Of a stretch of 64,000 bases of DNA, positions 1-10,207 are shown in pieces. The stretch comes from Ophthalmolycus amberensis (Eukaryota; Chordata; Actinopteri; Perciformes; Zoarcidae). The stretch's first letter is position 1; every line of letters starts with the position of its first letter. The position numbers were made by a program, and so were the translations under genes. The notes under the pieces are model-generated. The model saw nothing but the letters and a program-made list of their open reading frames with translations, ran no database searches and was not told the DNA's origin. The stretch covers positions 310,001 to 374,000 of the forward strand of contig JAFEUB010000064.1 of the NCBI GenBank assembly GCA_024529925.1. The letters run 5' to 3'.

Positions 1-174
1 ACCCCAAATTGCTCCCGTAGGCGATGCCATCAGTGTATGAATGTGTGTGAACGAGTGAATGGAAGACTAGAAAAGTGCTATACAAGTACAAGTCCATTGA
101 CCATGACAAGAGAATCAAAAAAGTGGATCATTTTGAATGTGGATGAAAAAGTAGAAGCAAAACCCTTTTAAAGA
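1..174. repeat. Remnant of a dispersed teleost repeat
   Basis: This stretch has no counterpart in the other three tandem units. Its wording (a run of gtgaacg/gtgaatg, then gtgctatacaagtacaagtcc) resembles the end of a non-autonomous DNA element common in fish intergenic DNA. The family call is from recollection of style only. No coding potential is seen. Confidence 0.35.
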
Positions 175-208
175 TTGATGTTATGAAGCTTATTATTTAT
201 TGAATAAT

Positions 209-673
209 TGTCACGATCAGGCTTTGCCTTGTGTGTTCTGTGTCTTGTTTAGCTTCACCCTCCTCACTCCCTCAGCATCAGCCTAACTCCCTTCACCTGC
301 CGCTAATCAAGCACTCTACCTGTCAGCCACTCCCTCAGCACCAGTCCTACTCCCTTCACCTGTCCCTGATCAGTAATCAAGCACTCCCTCATCAGTACAA
401 CTCTCCTCACCTGTTCTAAGTCACCTTATAAACCCCTGTCTCTCAGTCACTCACTGCCAGGTCATTGTTTGTGTTGTACCCCTCTGTTTGTCTTGTCCTG
501 CTCCCGGTTTCCCACGTCTGCCTCGTCCTGCTGGACTTGCCCCCTCGTCTCTTGTCTCGTCCCTGGATTCCCGGTGTGTTCTTGTAGCGTTCACGTTCTG
601 ATTAAGTGTTTATTAAATTCCATTTCACTCTACTTCTGGTCTGTGTTTGAGTCCACCATCATGCCTCGTGACA
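209..673. mobile_element. Probable solo LTR (second LTR family), 465 bp
   Basis: This block interrupts the C1q 3' flank relative to the other units. It begins TGTCACGA and ends TCGTGACA, the TG...CA inverted ends typical of LTRs. Inside are a TATA-like CTTATAAACC near 425 and an ATTAAA near 613. The pieces of flank on either side join cleanly to the sequence of the other units, but only about 2 bp of target duplication is visible. A non-autonomous DNA transposon with short inverted ends is the alternative. Confidence 0.5.
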
Positions 674-737
674 ATGACTAAAAAGTAGACTGTAATTCCT
701 TTGTTTGTCCTTAAAAACTAAATGACCTGATATATTA

Positions 738-762
738 TTATATATATATATATATATATATA
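738..762. repeat. (TA)n microsatellite
   Basis: An uninterrupted TA run lies in the C1q 3' flank. The matching place in units 2-4 has only a short tattatcatta, so the run expanded in this copy alone. Confidence 0.9.
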
Positions 763-1424
763 GCCACATTGACAGAAATGTATGTATTTTCTGTAACTGT
801 TTAATAAATGCTGCTACTTACGATGGATCATATTGTAATATCTGCTCTTGCTATGTCCCAGTATAAGATGCGTTACACAGAGGTATAGAGGCCTCTTTAA
901 AGCAGCAGTGGGAATCAAATAGCAGTTTATAACTAGAATACATTTAAATTAATATGATTTCCTCCAACTAACTTTATTTCTCCTTTGATTTGCTGTAATA
1001 CCCCCGGACACACATTCATCTTTCCAAAGTAACTCAAAGTTACGTAAATTCAGGGAAATTGAGATGACTTTCTGTTTACAACGCTGTGGGATATCAAAGG
1101 TTAACTGGTTGCCAGTAAATGTAATCGATACTGTTTTCTGATTGCAAAATAAGCTTTCTTTGTGTTTACGCAATACTGGATGATGATTAGCTTTAGAGAC
1201 TTTCACAAAAGTGCATGCAAAATGGCCACGTTGTCAATAATTTTTCATCTGGCCCTCCCGTTATACACACATCTAGTCTTGAAAGAGCAATCGTAAAACA
1301 TGGATAAAATGAAGTTCTGTGTGAAAGTATTCATGACAAAAACAACAGTTTGAAAAGAATCCCCTCCCCCGGTGTATAAAGGCCTTGAATCTGAACACGT
1401 ATAATTGCCATTCTAGCAGCAGCC

Positions 1425-1635
1425 ACTATGAGCAGGATTGCTATGAGCGTATGACATTTCATGGAACTCAGACGATGAATCCTACTGACTTTGTGAACCC
1501 CTGACTCTTCCTCTAGCGCCACCGTGAGGTTGACATTTGTGGTTTCGGAGAGAAAAATCTCAGGACATCATCATGGTCATATTTTTATTTTGTCCAATTC
1601 TTTGGTTTATGACTAAATACCTCGAATAATGATAT
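1425..1635. repeat. Dispersed teleost repeat hosting the Gypsy insertion
   Basis: The run from the atttcatggaactcagacgatg motif through tccaattctttggtttatgac, continued after the Gypsy element by agcatgctaacacgctcaac (6605-6624), resembles a widespread fish repeat. The same block occurs in units 2 (12286-12496), 3 (22405-22615) and 4 (32615-32870). The family name is not known to me. Confidence 0.5.
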
Positions 1636-1796
1636 TGTAGGGGACGACCGAATTCACGGGGCCCCTTTAAGGAAAGGGGCGTAACCCGGGTGACAGGAAG
1701 TGAATGTGTTTTATGTTTTGTATGGATGGAAATAAACGGCCACGAGGTGCAGCCAAAGGGAATACTCGACTCCTTGTTTATTTCCACACACCTACA
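1636..1796 (+). repeat. Gypsy copy 1, 5' LTR (161 bp)
   Basis: It starts TGTAGGGG and ends CCTACA. Compared with the 181-bp 3' LTR it lacks 20 bp between two gtgaca(g) repeats, probably a deletion between short direct repeats. Confidence 0.9.
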
Positions 1797-1836
1797 TTGG
1801 TGACCCTGACACTCCTGGACGTTTCCAGAAGAAAGA

Positions 1837-2373
1837 ATGAAGACGCACGCAGTTTCGCTGAAACTGCCGGAGTTTTGGGAGACGCAAGCGGCGGTGTGGT
1901 TCGCTCAAACTGAGGCACAGTTCGCCCTCAGAGACATTACAGCGGACGCGACAAGATATTATTATGTCGTGGCGGCTCTCGGCAGTTCGACAGCAGGCAG
2001 AGTGGTGAGCATTCTGGAAAATCCGCCAGAGAGGGATAAGTACAATACCCTGAAAGACCGGCTGTTGAACATTTTCGGGCTTTCGGACTCTGAGCGGGCT
2101 CGCCGGTTGCTTGCTCTGAATGGCCTCGGCGACAGCAAGCCGTCGGAGCTAATGGACAAAATGTTAGCGCTGCTAGGTAAACACGAGCCGGAGTTTCTGT
2201 TTACGGAACTTTTTCTGCAGCAGCTCCCGCTGCAGGTGCGGGCCGCTTTGGCCAACACCAGGATTACCGATTGTCGTGAGTTGGCCGAGGAGGCCGATAA
2301 GTTTTTTCTGGCGGGCCAACAAAGCTACACGGCCGCGTTGAGGCCGGCCCAAGCCACGGCGTGGCCAGGGTAG
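1837..2373 (+). CDS. Gypsy gag (capsid part), copy 1, ended by UAG
   Basis: This 178-residue frame starts at the first ATG after the LTR and begins with a lysine-rich MKTHAVSLKLPEFW. The body (residues 13-165) has the alpha-helical, Leu-rich look of Ty3/Gypsy capsid proteins, which assemble the particle around the element RNA. The frame ends at TAG (2371-2373). Beyond that stop the same frame stays open to 2524 and encodes a Cys/His cluster (C-Y-Y-H...C-R-S-P-C) like a nucleocapsid zinc knuckle. The stop therefore separates capsid from nucleocapsid, and it is present in all three copies. It could be a shared nonsense mutation or a read-through site. Copies 2 and 3 have an additional 2-bp deletion that destroys this frame. 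Confidence 0.75.
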   Translation: MKTHAVSLKLPEFWETQAAVWFAQTEAQFALRDITADATRYYYVVAALGSSTAGRVVSILENPPERDKYNTLKDRLLNIFGLSDSERARRLLALNGLGDSKPSELMDKMLALLGKHEPEFLFTELFLQQLPLQVRAALANTRITDCRELAEEADKFFLAGQQSYTAALRPAQATAWPG

Positions 2374-5300
2374 ACAACGATCGTCGCAGCAGCAGCAGCA
2401 GCGAGCCAACGGCAGGGAGCTACCGGCCTGTGCTATTACCATGCAAGGTTTGGGCCACGGGCTACAAAGTGCCGTTCACCATGCAGTTTCGGCAGGACGG
2501 GAAATGCCAGGGCCGGCGCTCAGTAACTGCCATGGGCGTCGGTTGGGAAGGCAGGCTGTTGTTCATCCGGGACGACGTTTCCGGGCGGCGCTTTCTCTGC
2601 GACACGGGGGCGCAGAGGAGCGTTGTGCCTGCATCGCGGGTGGACATGCTGACGAACGGGCAGGGCCCCCCGCTGGAAGCCGCGAACGGTACCCCCATAT
2701 GCACTTTTGGGACACGGTGCCAGGAGCTGTGTTTTATGGGGCAGCGTTTCAGCTGGGACTTTGTTACTGCCAAAATTGCCATTCCCCTGCTTGGTGCGGA
2801 TTTCCTATGCGCTTATGGGCTATTGGTGGACGTCAAGGGCCACCGCCTGATAAATGCTGTGACTTTTTGCTCTTACCCATGTACACTAAGTGGAGCGGGC
2901 TCTACCAGGTTGACCAACATGCTTGCAGCGGCTGATGAGTTTCTGCGTCTGCTGGCCGAGTTCCCAGACCTCTCGCAGCCCACCTTCTCCTCCTCCACGG
3001 TCAAGCATGGGGTGGAGCATCACATCTCTACCACCGGCCCACCGGTACATGCCCGGGCCCGGCGCCTAGATCCAGCAAAGCTCACCATCGCCAAGATAGA
3101 GTTTGAAAACATGGAGCGCCTGGGCATCATTCGCCGCTCCGACAGTCCATGGGCTTCACCCCTGCACATGGCCCCGAAGCCTGGGGGCGGGTGGCGCCCG
3201 TGTGGAGATTATCGCCGGCTCAACGAGGCAACAATTCCGGACCGCTATCCGGTTCCACATATCCAAGACTTTTCTACCCACTTGTCGGAGAGCGTGGTGT
3301 TTTCGAAAGTGGACCTGGTACGAGGTTACCATCAAGTGCCCGTTCACCCGCTGGACATTCCCAAGACTGCGCTGATCACTCCATTCGGCCTGTTTGAGTT
3401 CTTGAGGATGCCGTTTGGCCTAAAAAACGCAGCGCAGACGTTCCAGCGTCTAATGGACACGGTGCTGAGTAGGGTTGGGTATCGTTTGGGTTTTTTCCGA
3501 TACCGGTGCTAAAACGATACTTTTAAAACGATACCGGTGCCTAAACGGTGCCTGAACCGATACTTTTTTCTTCAAATTGAACAATATATTAACTGTTTAA
3601 AGTATACTATGAATATAAATAAATACAAAACACTTGACTTCAAACTACAGCTTCAAACTTTTTAACTATGAACAATATATTAACTGTTGACAGTTTACAG
3701 TATACTTAAATAAATATAAATAAATACAAAACACACACACACTCTGTACACACACACTACAGCTTCGACTTCAGCAATTATTTTGCAGAAATATGAGCAT
3801 ATTTTCCTTCTCTGGCAAAATACGACAAGTCTCATGACTTATTTTATTTTACCAGTTGGTGGCGGTAATGCGCCAATTCGTCGTTTGCCAACCGCCAGTA
3901 CACCGCAAAGGAGGAGAAGAAGAAGCTTTCGCGTGCCTGTGTTGTTGTGCTTATGAGCGGCAGCGCTACGTACCCCGTTGTAATAATACTATGAGTGAGG
4001 AGCGGAGGACCGAGTCCTGCTGCCAGGACGGAGTCATCAGAGTAGTGTAAAAAAAAGTATTTCAATCGGCTCAAGCACCGAAAGGAGGCACCGAAATCTG
4101 CGTTACGTTTCGGTCCGGTAGATACCGGACGAATAGGAACCGGTTCCATATTGGCACCGAGTTTCGGTACCCAACCCTAGTGCTGAGGGACCTGCCTTTC
4201 CTGTTCGTCTACCTGGATGACATCCTGGTGGCCAGTTCATCAAGAGCGGAGCACAGGTCTCACCTCCGGACTCTATTCGAGCGACTCAGCCAGCACGGGT
4301 TGATCATCAACCCGGCTAAGTGCCAGTTTGGGTTGACCACCATTGACTTTCTGGGTCACCGCATCACAAAGGACGGGGCGCTTCCCCTCCCGGCAAAGGT
4401 GGCGGCAGTGACTAACTTTACACGCCCACTCACGGTGAGGGCCCTGCAGGAGTTTTTAGGCATGGTGAACTTTTACCATCGCTTTATTCCCCGAGCAGCG
4501 CAAGTGATGCGGCCCCTGTACGAAGCCCTGAAAGGCAAGGCCATCAAACAGCTGGTGGATTGGACTGAAGAGAGGGAACTTGCGTTTGTTGATGCGAAAA
4601 CAGCTCTGGCAAGCGCAACAATGCTGGCACACCCGTCACCTAAGCCCCCGATTGCAATCACCACGGACGCTTCGGACTACGCGGTGGGCGCGGTGCACGA
4701 GCAGTGGGTGAAAGGGGCGTGGCAACCGCTGGTCTTCTTCAGTCGACAGTTGCGGCCTAATGAGCGGAAATACAGCACGTTCGATCGGGAGCTCCTCGGC
4801 CTCTTTCTGGCCATTCGGCATTTCCGGTTCCTGCTGGAGGCTCGGCCGTTCACTGCGTTTGTGGATCACAAACCACTGACGTTTGCCATGAGTAAGAGCA
4901 CCGAACCATGGTCTGCACGCCAGCAGCGGCAGCTCTCCTTCATATCAGAGTTTACCACGGATCTGCAGCATGTAGCGGGCAAGGAAAACCTGGTCGCAGA
5001 CTGTCTCTCCAGGGCTGTCACCGGGGCTGTCCAGTTAGGATTGGACTATAACAAGATGGCAGAGGATCAAGTTACCGACCCGGGCGTCCAGGAGTTGAGG
5101 ACGGCAGTCACGGGACTGCGGTTGGAGGAGGTCCCGTTTGGCGAAACTGGCGTTACGCTCCTGTGCGACGTCTCCACAGGCCAGCCACGGCCGGTTGTTC
5201 CCGACAAATGGAGACAACAGGTTTTCAATGCTATTCATGGACTGTCCCACCCTGGCAAGAGGGCGTCTCAGAAGTTGATCTCAGCAAAATTTGTCTGGCA

Positions 5301-6219
5301 CGGGCTGAAAAAGGATATACGGAAGTGGGCCGGGACTTGTGTGGTGTGCCAGCGCTCCAAGGTGCACCGTCACATAAAGGCCCCGTTAGTACAGTTCTCG
5401 GTGCCAGAAAGGAGGTTCGATCATGTGAATGTGGACTTGGTAGGACCTTTGCCCCCATCCCGTGGGTTCACACATCTCCTCACGATGGTAGACCGAACCA
5501 CTCGTTGGCCAGAAGCTGTCCCGTTGTCATCAACAACGGCGGATGAGGTGGCTCGGGCATTTATTCAGGCTTGGGTCGCCAGGTTTGGAGCCCCAGCTGA
5601 CGTTTCCTCGGACCGAGGCCCACAGTTTACATCAGAGCTGTGGAATGCAGTTGCAGGAAGCCTAGGGGTGAAGCTCCATCGTACTACCGCCTACCACCCG
5701 CAGGCTAATGGGTTATGCGAGCGGTTCCACCGGTCGATGAAAGCTGCTCTCCGGGCCACCCTCAAAGACAGCAGTTGGGTGGACAGGCTCCCGTGGGTCA
5801 TGTTGGGGCTCAGGACAGCCCCCAAAGATGATCTGCAAGCTTCATCGGCTGAGCTGGTTTATGGACAGCCACTGCGGGTCCCGGGGGAGTTTATCCCCAA
5901 AGTCACAGACCCTTGGTCTGCAACCCAGCAGCGGGAAACGCTCCTGGAAAAAGCCAGGCTGTTTAAACCAGTGCCCACGTCGCAGCACGGCCTTCCGCAG
6001 TCATACGTCCCGTCCAGCCTCAGGTCAGCGGAGTATGTGTTTGTTCGCCAGGACGGCCACCGTGGACCCTTTCAACCCCCCTACGTCGGGCCGTTTCGGG
6101 TGCTGGAGACCGGAGACAAAACCTGCAAGGTCGACATGGGCGGCAAGCTGGAGTACGTGTCGGTTGACCGCCTTAAACCAGCACATCTGGACCTGGACCA
6201 AACCTGTACGGTTGGCTGA
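2361..6219 (+). pseudogene. Gypsy pol, copy 1, split by a hAT insertion
   Basis: The first piece (2361-3475) encodes the aspartic protease with its DTGAQ active site and the front of the RT up to LMDTVL. The second piece (from 4188) resumes with the RT catalytic YLDD box, then RNase H, the HHCC zinc finger, the DDE integrase core and a GPY/F-like tail. They are separated by the 710-bp hAT at 3470-4179. The frame is -1 relative to gag, so expression would need frameshifting. The coding end at 6217-6219 comes after an extra A in a CCAAACC run; copy 3 lacks that A and stays open further into an Arg/Pro-rich tail, so copies 1 and 2 may be truncated. Confidence 0.9.
3470..4179. mobile_element. Nested non-autonomous hAT element, 710 bp
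   Basis: The ends TAGGGTTGGGTA...TACCCAACCCTA are inverted repeats, and the element is bounded by a perfect 8-bp target duplication GTGCTGAG (3462-3469 and 4180-4187). An 8-bp duplication is the hAT hallmark. The interior carries repeated cgatac/ccggtgc motifs and no transposase; a short open piece near 3991 (MSEERRTE) may be a leftover of an N-terminal exon. Copies 2 and 3 of the Gypsy have the uninterrupted site, with one GTGCTGAG. Confidence 0.95.
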
Positions 6220-6403
6220 ACCCCCACGGCGGGGGCGGCCTCGTGCCCTCCCACCTCAGCACGACAGGACCCGGAGGGGGCCTTCAACGGTGGTTCTGCC
6301 TCCGGCCCCAGAGACACGGAGTCGGGCTGGTCGGTTGATCCGGGCCCCCAAACATTAATGGTTGGGACTAATCTCGGGAGTTGGTGAATTCTGGGGGGAG
6401 GCA

Positions 6404-6584
6404 TGTAGGGGACGACCGAATTCACGGGGCCCCTTTAAGGAAAGGGGCGTAACCCTGGTGACAGAGGGGGTTAAAGGGTGACAGGAAGTGAATGTGTTTT
6501 ATGTTTTGTATGGATGGAAATAAACGGCCACGAGGTGCAGCCAAAGGGAATACTCGACTCCTTGTTTATTTCCACACACCTACA
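6404..6584 (+). repeat. Gypsy copy 1, 3' LTR (181 bp)
   Basis: It starts TGTAGGGG just after the purine tract and ends CCTACA before the ATAT target duplication. Apart from the 20-bp block it is nearly identical to the 5' LTR, which points to a recent insertion. Confidence 0.9.
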
Positions 6585-7947
6585 ATATCATAATTACAAA
6601 ACACTAGCATGCTAACACGCTCAACTAACATGGCAATATTACTATTTTTCCAGTTTACAATTATCATTGCAAGCAATGATCGGTGTTGGCCTCTCTCTTG
6701 TGTTGAGATGAGATGAACTGCAATTTGTCAAATGGAATGTTTATTTTTGAATATTGCGTTGAAAGAGCGATCTGAAGTTACTGTAAAAGCTTAATTGCTG
6801 CAGTATGTTGCAATAGATCGGGTATAAATAAAGGGGCTCTAAACTTTCAAACTTTGAACCCCACACTGAAGTTAGTTTGTCAGTCAATGTGTTATTTCCT
6901 CATCGCTCATACTTTGATCTCAACAATACGATAATAAAGCCTCTTATCGAATTGGATGTTAAAATGTAATATGTCACACAACATAAAAGCAGCCAGAGGG
7001 GTCACATCAGTCACAGGTTAACTACGATGCCAAAATCTTAACTAATCAAACTTTTTTGATAGAAGAAAGAAATTGATCAATAACAAGCTTTGGTCTGGCA
7101 TCCAACATGTTCATTGTCTTCTCTTCTTTGCATTGTTTGAACATCAAAGAACCAGATGTCAGGTCAATAAGCAGCATCGGCCGTTCAGCTAAAATCTTCA
7201 ACTCTGCTGAATATTCTTTGCTTAAATAAAGGACAACACTCAGCAAAGTTTGTGTTGAATACTTTTATTTCTACAGACAATTTGGACCAAAATAACGATA
7301 ATAATACAATCTGGAAAGCAAAAGGGAAGAGAAAGCTGCTGAAGCTGAAGGGAAACATTAACAAATACTAAGTCAATACTTTTATATTTTTTAAATGTAT
7401 TTGTTACTCTGAAGAACCAAACAGTTTGACAAAAAATTCACACTGGAGAAAGTATATTGATATAAATGTGGCGAACATTAGTTTGACAATAACAGGATTA
7501 TACAGAGTAATAATAGTATGAAGTGAACTCATCATGGAAAAATGTACCCATAAGTTTTATATAGACAAGCAACATTAACCTTAAGGGTAGCTGGTAATAC
7601 AAGACTCAGCATTAACAAGACTCAAGAGACAAACTAGATTGTTCAGCTTTAGTTTAAATGTGTATCTCTATAAATATGTTATTAATATGATACTGTTACT
7701 CATCTCCTCCATGTAACTTAGAGGAATCATTTTCTTTCATGCATGTTCTTTTTTTAATCATGTTCGTCTCAAGAAGTGTTCTGATCAACAAGCTCAAATA
7801 TTCTACACAATATAATGTATTAAATGTTTTCATGTAAGCAGAAAGGTTTGGTTCATCTATAAGCGTGACAGAGGTTTCAGTTGTCGGGTCAATAATGGGC
7901 CTGACTACTGGGATCCAATGTCAAACACTTCAGACACTTGGTCCATT
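6585..7947. other. Unit 1 intergenic block with C1q 5'-flank relic
   Basis: Bases 6829-7037 match the 5' flank of the C1q gene (compare 9985-10207): the aaactttgaaccccacactgaag, ctcatactttgatctcaac and cataaaagcagccagagg blocks are all present, with a TATAAATA at 6823-6830. The C1q reading frame does not follow: the ATG at 7026 is followed by a stop after four codons. The rest is 3'-flank sequence of the minus-strand RNase family, including the candidate poly(A) signal on the minus strand near 7264. A 66-residue minus-strand frame (7046-7246) shows no recognisable protein. Confidence 0.6.
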
Positions 7948-8263
7948 CTAAGGAGTGACTGGTACGCAGGGTTCAGTGTAATCTGTTAGCTTTTCCTCTT
8001 TGTGGTCTTCAAAATGGACAGGAACGCATTTGTTGTCAATTTTATCACAAGCCACAATCACTGGTTTTTCGGTCTTGTCAGGTCCTCAAATAACATTGCA
8101 ATCATATACCCACATGACTTTATCACTGATGCACAAGTGTCCCCTTAAGAGGTGGCCCCCGTCACCACAGATCTTCCGGACCTCATCCAAATCCTCGAGG
8201 AAGGACTGCTTTGGTCTGTTTTTGCAGAAGTTTTCCTCGTCTTTTCCAATGTCCTCTAGGTAC
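7948..8263 (-). pseudogene. RNase A-type second coding exon, relic 1
   Basis: On the minus strand the exon starts after a good acceptor (cattatacag) at 8263 with the family YL(E)DI...CKNRPKQSF block and runs to the KCVPVHFE box and a stop at 7948. A TGA replaces a Gly codon (GGA in unit 3) in the middle, after CNVI. The first coding exon with signal peptide and catalytic His is absent: the intron sequence beyond 8440 passes into unrelated DNA. This is a 5'-truncated pseudogene of the intact RNase genes at 35102, 40832, 47988 and 62007. Confidence 0.8.
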
Positions 8264-8725
8264 CTGTATAATGAGATCAATGTTTAACTGCAAAGTAAAT
8301 AGTATTTACAATGTAGTTTAATTACTTTGAAATATGTAAATAAAGCAGTAGTGTGACATAAAAAACCTGTCATCAACTTCTATGAAATCAATATGAAATG
8401 TTGGTCAGTTGACAATATCATTTCTAAAATCCTGAAGTACACATCAGTAATGTATTATCTTGTTAAGAGAGAAACAAACACTTTATCCAACTATATTAAA
8501 GAGAATAAACCTAAAATCACTGGACAGTCTTAAGATTATTATAATCTTGGAAAACTATTGGGATATCGGGGGAAAAATTACAAATGAATTTGTTTCTGTT
8601 CTCATATTAAAAAGACAAAAGTATTTTCCAACCAATGCTGTTTGTTGTTATTTCCAAATGATATGCACTTCTATTTATGTGTGTGTTTGGACTGCAGGCA
8701 ATGAAGTTCAAGCATACATTTAAAT

Positions 8726-9167
8726 TAGTGCTTGGCAACAATTACAATTCATCGCTTTTGTAGTCCTCTCCTTTTCAACTCGTGTATTGTTTTTGTGATG
8801 GTGTGTCTTGAGGTTCATACGTGCCGTCATTCGTTGCGATCCTAAAGGTGTGTTCACACCAAACGCGACGTGAACGCACCTTGAGAACGTTCCTCAGACC
8901 GACATCTTCCACAACACTAACCGGCTGCAATATCCACTTCTCTGCGGCATCTGTTAGCTTGTCTTGCTTTTGTTTATCTATACTTCTCCCACACGCTGCA
9001 TCCAACGTAGTCTGCCGAGGCCTCCCTCCACCGCTGTCAGTGAGCAACGGACTTTCAAAAATAATAATAAAAAAAAAAAAACTGCGTTAACGCACGATAA
9101 AAAAATTGTCGGCGTTAATGAATTAATGCATTAACACGATAATAACGACTTAACTTGCCCAGCACTA
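8726..9167. mobile_element. hAT-like element, 442 bp (unit 1)
   Basis: The ends TTAGTGCTTGGCAA and TTGCCCAGCACTAA are imperfect inverted repeats. The flanking octamers ATTTAAAT (8718-8725) and ATTGAAAT (9168-9175) match at 7 of 8 positions, fitting an old hAT target duplication. The right end has the ttaacgc-rich sequence common in such fish elements. No transposase is present. Units 2 and 3 carry the same insertion. Confidence 0.7.
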
Positions 9168-9198
9168 ATTGAAATGCATTGTATTATTTTGAAGCTTA

Positions 9199-9249
9199 AG
9201 ATCCAACTACCATACAACCTTCAGTGGTTTTTTGGTCAGTCAAATGTGA
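9199..9249 (+). pseudogene. C1q-like exon 3 tail relic 1
   Basis: From TCC at 9202 the frame reads SNYHTTFSGFLVSQM and a stop, exactly the last 15 residues of the intact C1q gene. The sequence after the stop is diverged C1q 3' flank. Everything upstream is replaced by the hAT-like element. It marks an older C1q copy that has been lost. Confidence 0.8.
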
Positions 9250-10136
9250 GAATGAATGACTCCACAATAATTAGCGGAGATAAAGAATCAATACATATTT
9301 ATCACCGCATACATTAAAATGTGTTATTCACTACTTACCACTACTTAAAAATCAGCTTAGAAATAAGAAAGTTCCTCCTATTATAAATTCAGAGAATTTG
9401 ATTTAATATTATAAATAATATAAAAATGACTCCTCTCTGTTTATGTCGTAAGTCTGAGAGTTTTACTGTGGAAATCCATTTTCAGCAGATATCACTACAC
9501 TCATCCACAGCTAATCTCACATACAGCAGGACCCATCAACCCAATATGTTTGTGCACTTTATGACTGTATGCTCAAGGAAATCACTTGATTGCGATGATA
9601 CACAAATTTTGGAAAAAAAAGTTTCGTTTTATGCTGTCATTGACTGCTGACTTCTCACTCGTCTTAACCGTCCAGAAGGGGCCGCAAGTTAAAACAACTG
9701 CTTCTGTTCGAAATCTTGTTTCTGCTTGGGATTATGAATTGTTCCTTTGCAGATTTACACACCTAAGTAAACTGCAAATAAGTATTCCTGATCTATTTTC
9801 CCATCAACACCAATGCATATGATCGTGATTACCAGCTGCTGGGCAAAAGTGAAGGTATGTCTGGGGGGTTACAAACCGGTCGTTGGACAGACCCAGAGAG
9901 CAGAACTCTCTGCTCCGCCAAGGTTACAAAATGTATAAAAATATATTCATTATTAACTGCCTTTTTATTGTGTATCAACAAAGGAGTTCTAAACTTTCAA
10001 AACTTTGAACCCCACACTAAAGTTAGATTGCCAGTCAATGTATTATTTGTTCCTCATCGCTCATACTTTGATCTCAACAATAAGATAATAAAGCCTCTTA
10101 TCGAATGGGATGTTAAAATGGAATAGGTCAAACAAC
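9250..10136. other. Intergenic stretch upstream of C1q gene 1
   Basis: No gene is recognised. Open frames here (for example 9426-9650) are short, unlike any known family and identical across units only because the whole unit is duplicated. From about 9985 the sequence is the C1q 5' flank that also occurs as a relic near 6829. Confidence 0.5.
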
Positions 10137-10142
10137 ATAAAA
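10137..10142 (+). promoter_or_regulatory. TATA-like box of C1q gene 1
   Basis: ATAAAA in cataaaagcagcc lies 66 bp before the start codon, a plausible TATA position if transcription starts near 10167. The same box is present at 20278-20283 and 30430-30435 and in the promoter relics. Confidence 0.4.
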
Positions 10143-10207
10143 GCAGCCAGAGGGATCACATCAGTCAGAGTTTAGGTGACTGAGGGATCTCGAATCAACT
10201 TGGAACG

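Larger units (their letters stand above)
175..842 (+). other. 3' flank of a C1q-like gene lying left of the window
   Basis: Bases 175-208 and 674-842 match the sequence that follows the C1q stop codons at 11526, 21667 and 31841, including the AATAAA at 803-808, which corresponds to 11711-11716. This is therefore the 3' untranslated and downstream part of another C1q copy whose exons, if present, lie outside the window. The flank is split by the LTR-like insertion at 209-673. Confidence 0.6.
1636..6584 (+). mobile_element. Ty3/Gypsy LTR retrotransposon, copy 1
   Basis: This is a complete element with LTRs at 1636-1796 and 6404-6584, flanked by a 4-bp target duplication ATAT (1632-1635 and 6585-6588). 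A candidate primer-binding site TGGTGACCCTGAC begins at 1798, and a purine tract ctggggggaggca precedes the 3' LTR. The order gag, protease, RT, RNase H, integrase is that of Ty3/Gypsy. No env gene is present. Without the nested hAT the element is about 4.2 kb. The 3' LTR carries 20 bp (ccctggtgacagagggggtt region) missing from the 5' LTR, the same in all three copies. It cannot be autonomous: pol is split by a hAT insertion and gag contains a stop. Confidence 0.95.

Noticed and set aside
1331..1522. 63-codon minus-strand frame found in all four units (also 12192, 22311, 32521)
   Set aside because: It lies in a dispersed fish repeat and recurs only because the unit is duplicated; no exon borders or family resemblance.
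1798..1812. Naming the tRNA primer of the Gypsy element
   Set aside because: TGGTGACCCTGAC fits the start of a primer-binding site, but I cannot match it to one tRNA with confidence.
1704..1913. Short frame across the 5' LTR
   Set aside because: It runs over the LTR, primer-binding site and gag leader; a shadow of the element.
2441..2935. 164-codon frame inside pol (also 13300, 23419)
   Set aside because: It is an alternative frame over protease sequence; pol shows the DTGAQ site in the other frame.
7046..7246. 66-codon minus-strand frame repeated in five places
   Set aside because: It runs over the C1q promoter relic and RNase 3' flank; in unit 4 it is interrupted by 900 bp. Kept only as a weak lead in the unit 4 finding.
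9426..9822. Overlapping short frames upstream of C1q gene 1
   Set aside because: No known domains, signal peptide or splice sites; AT-rich non-coding sequence.
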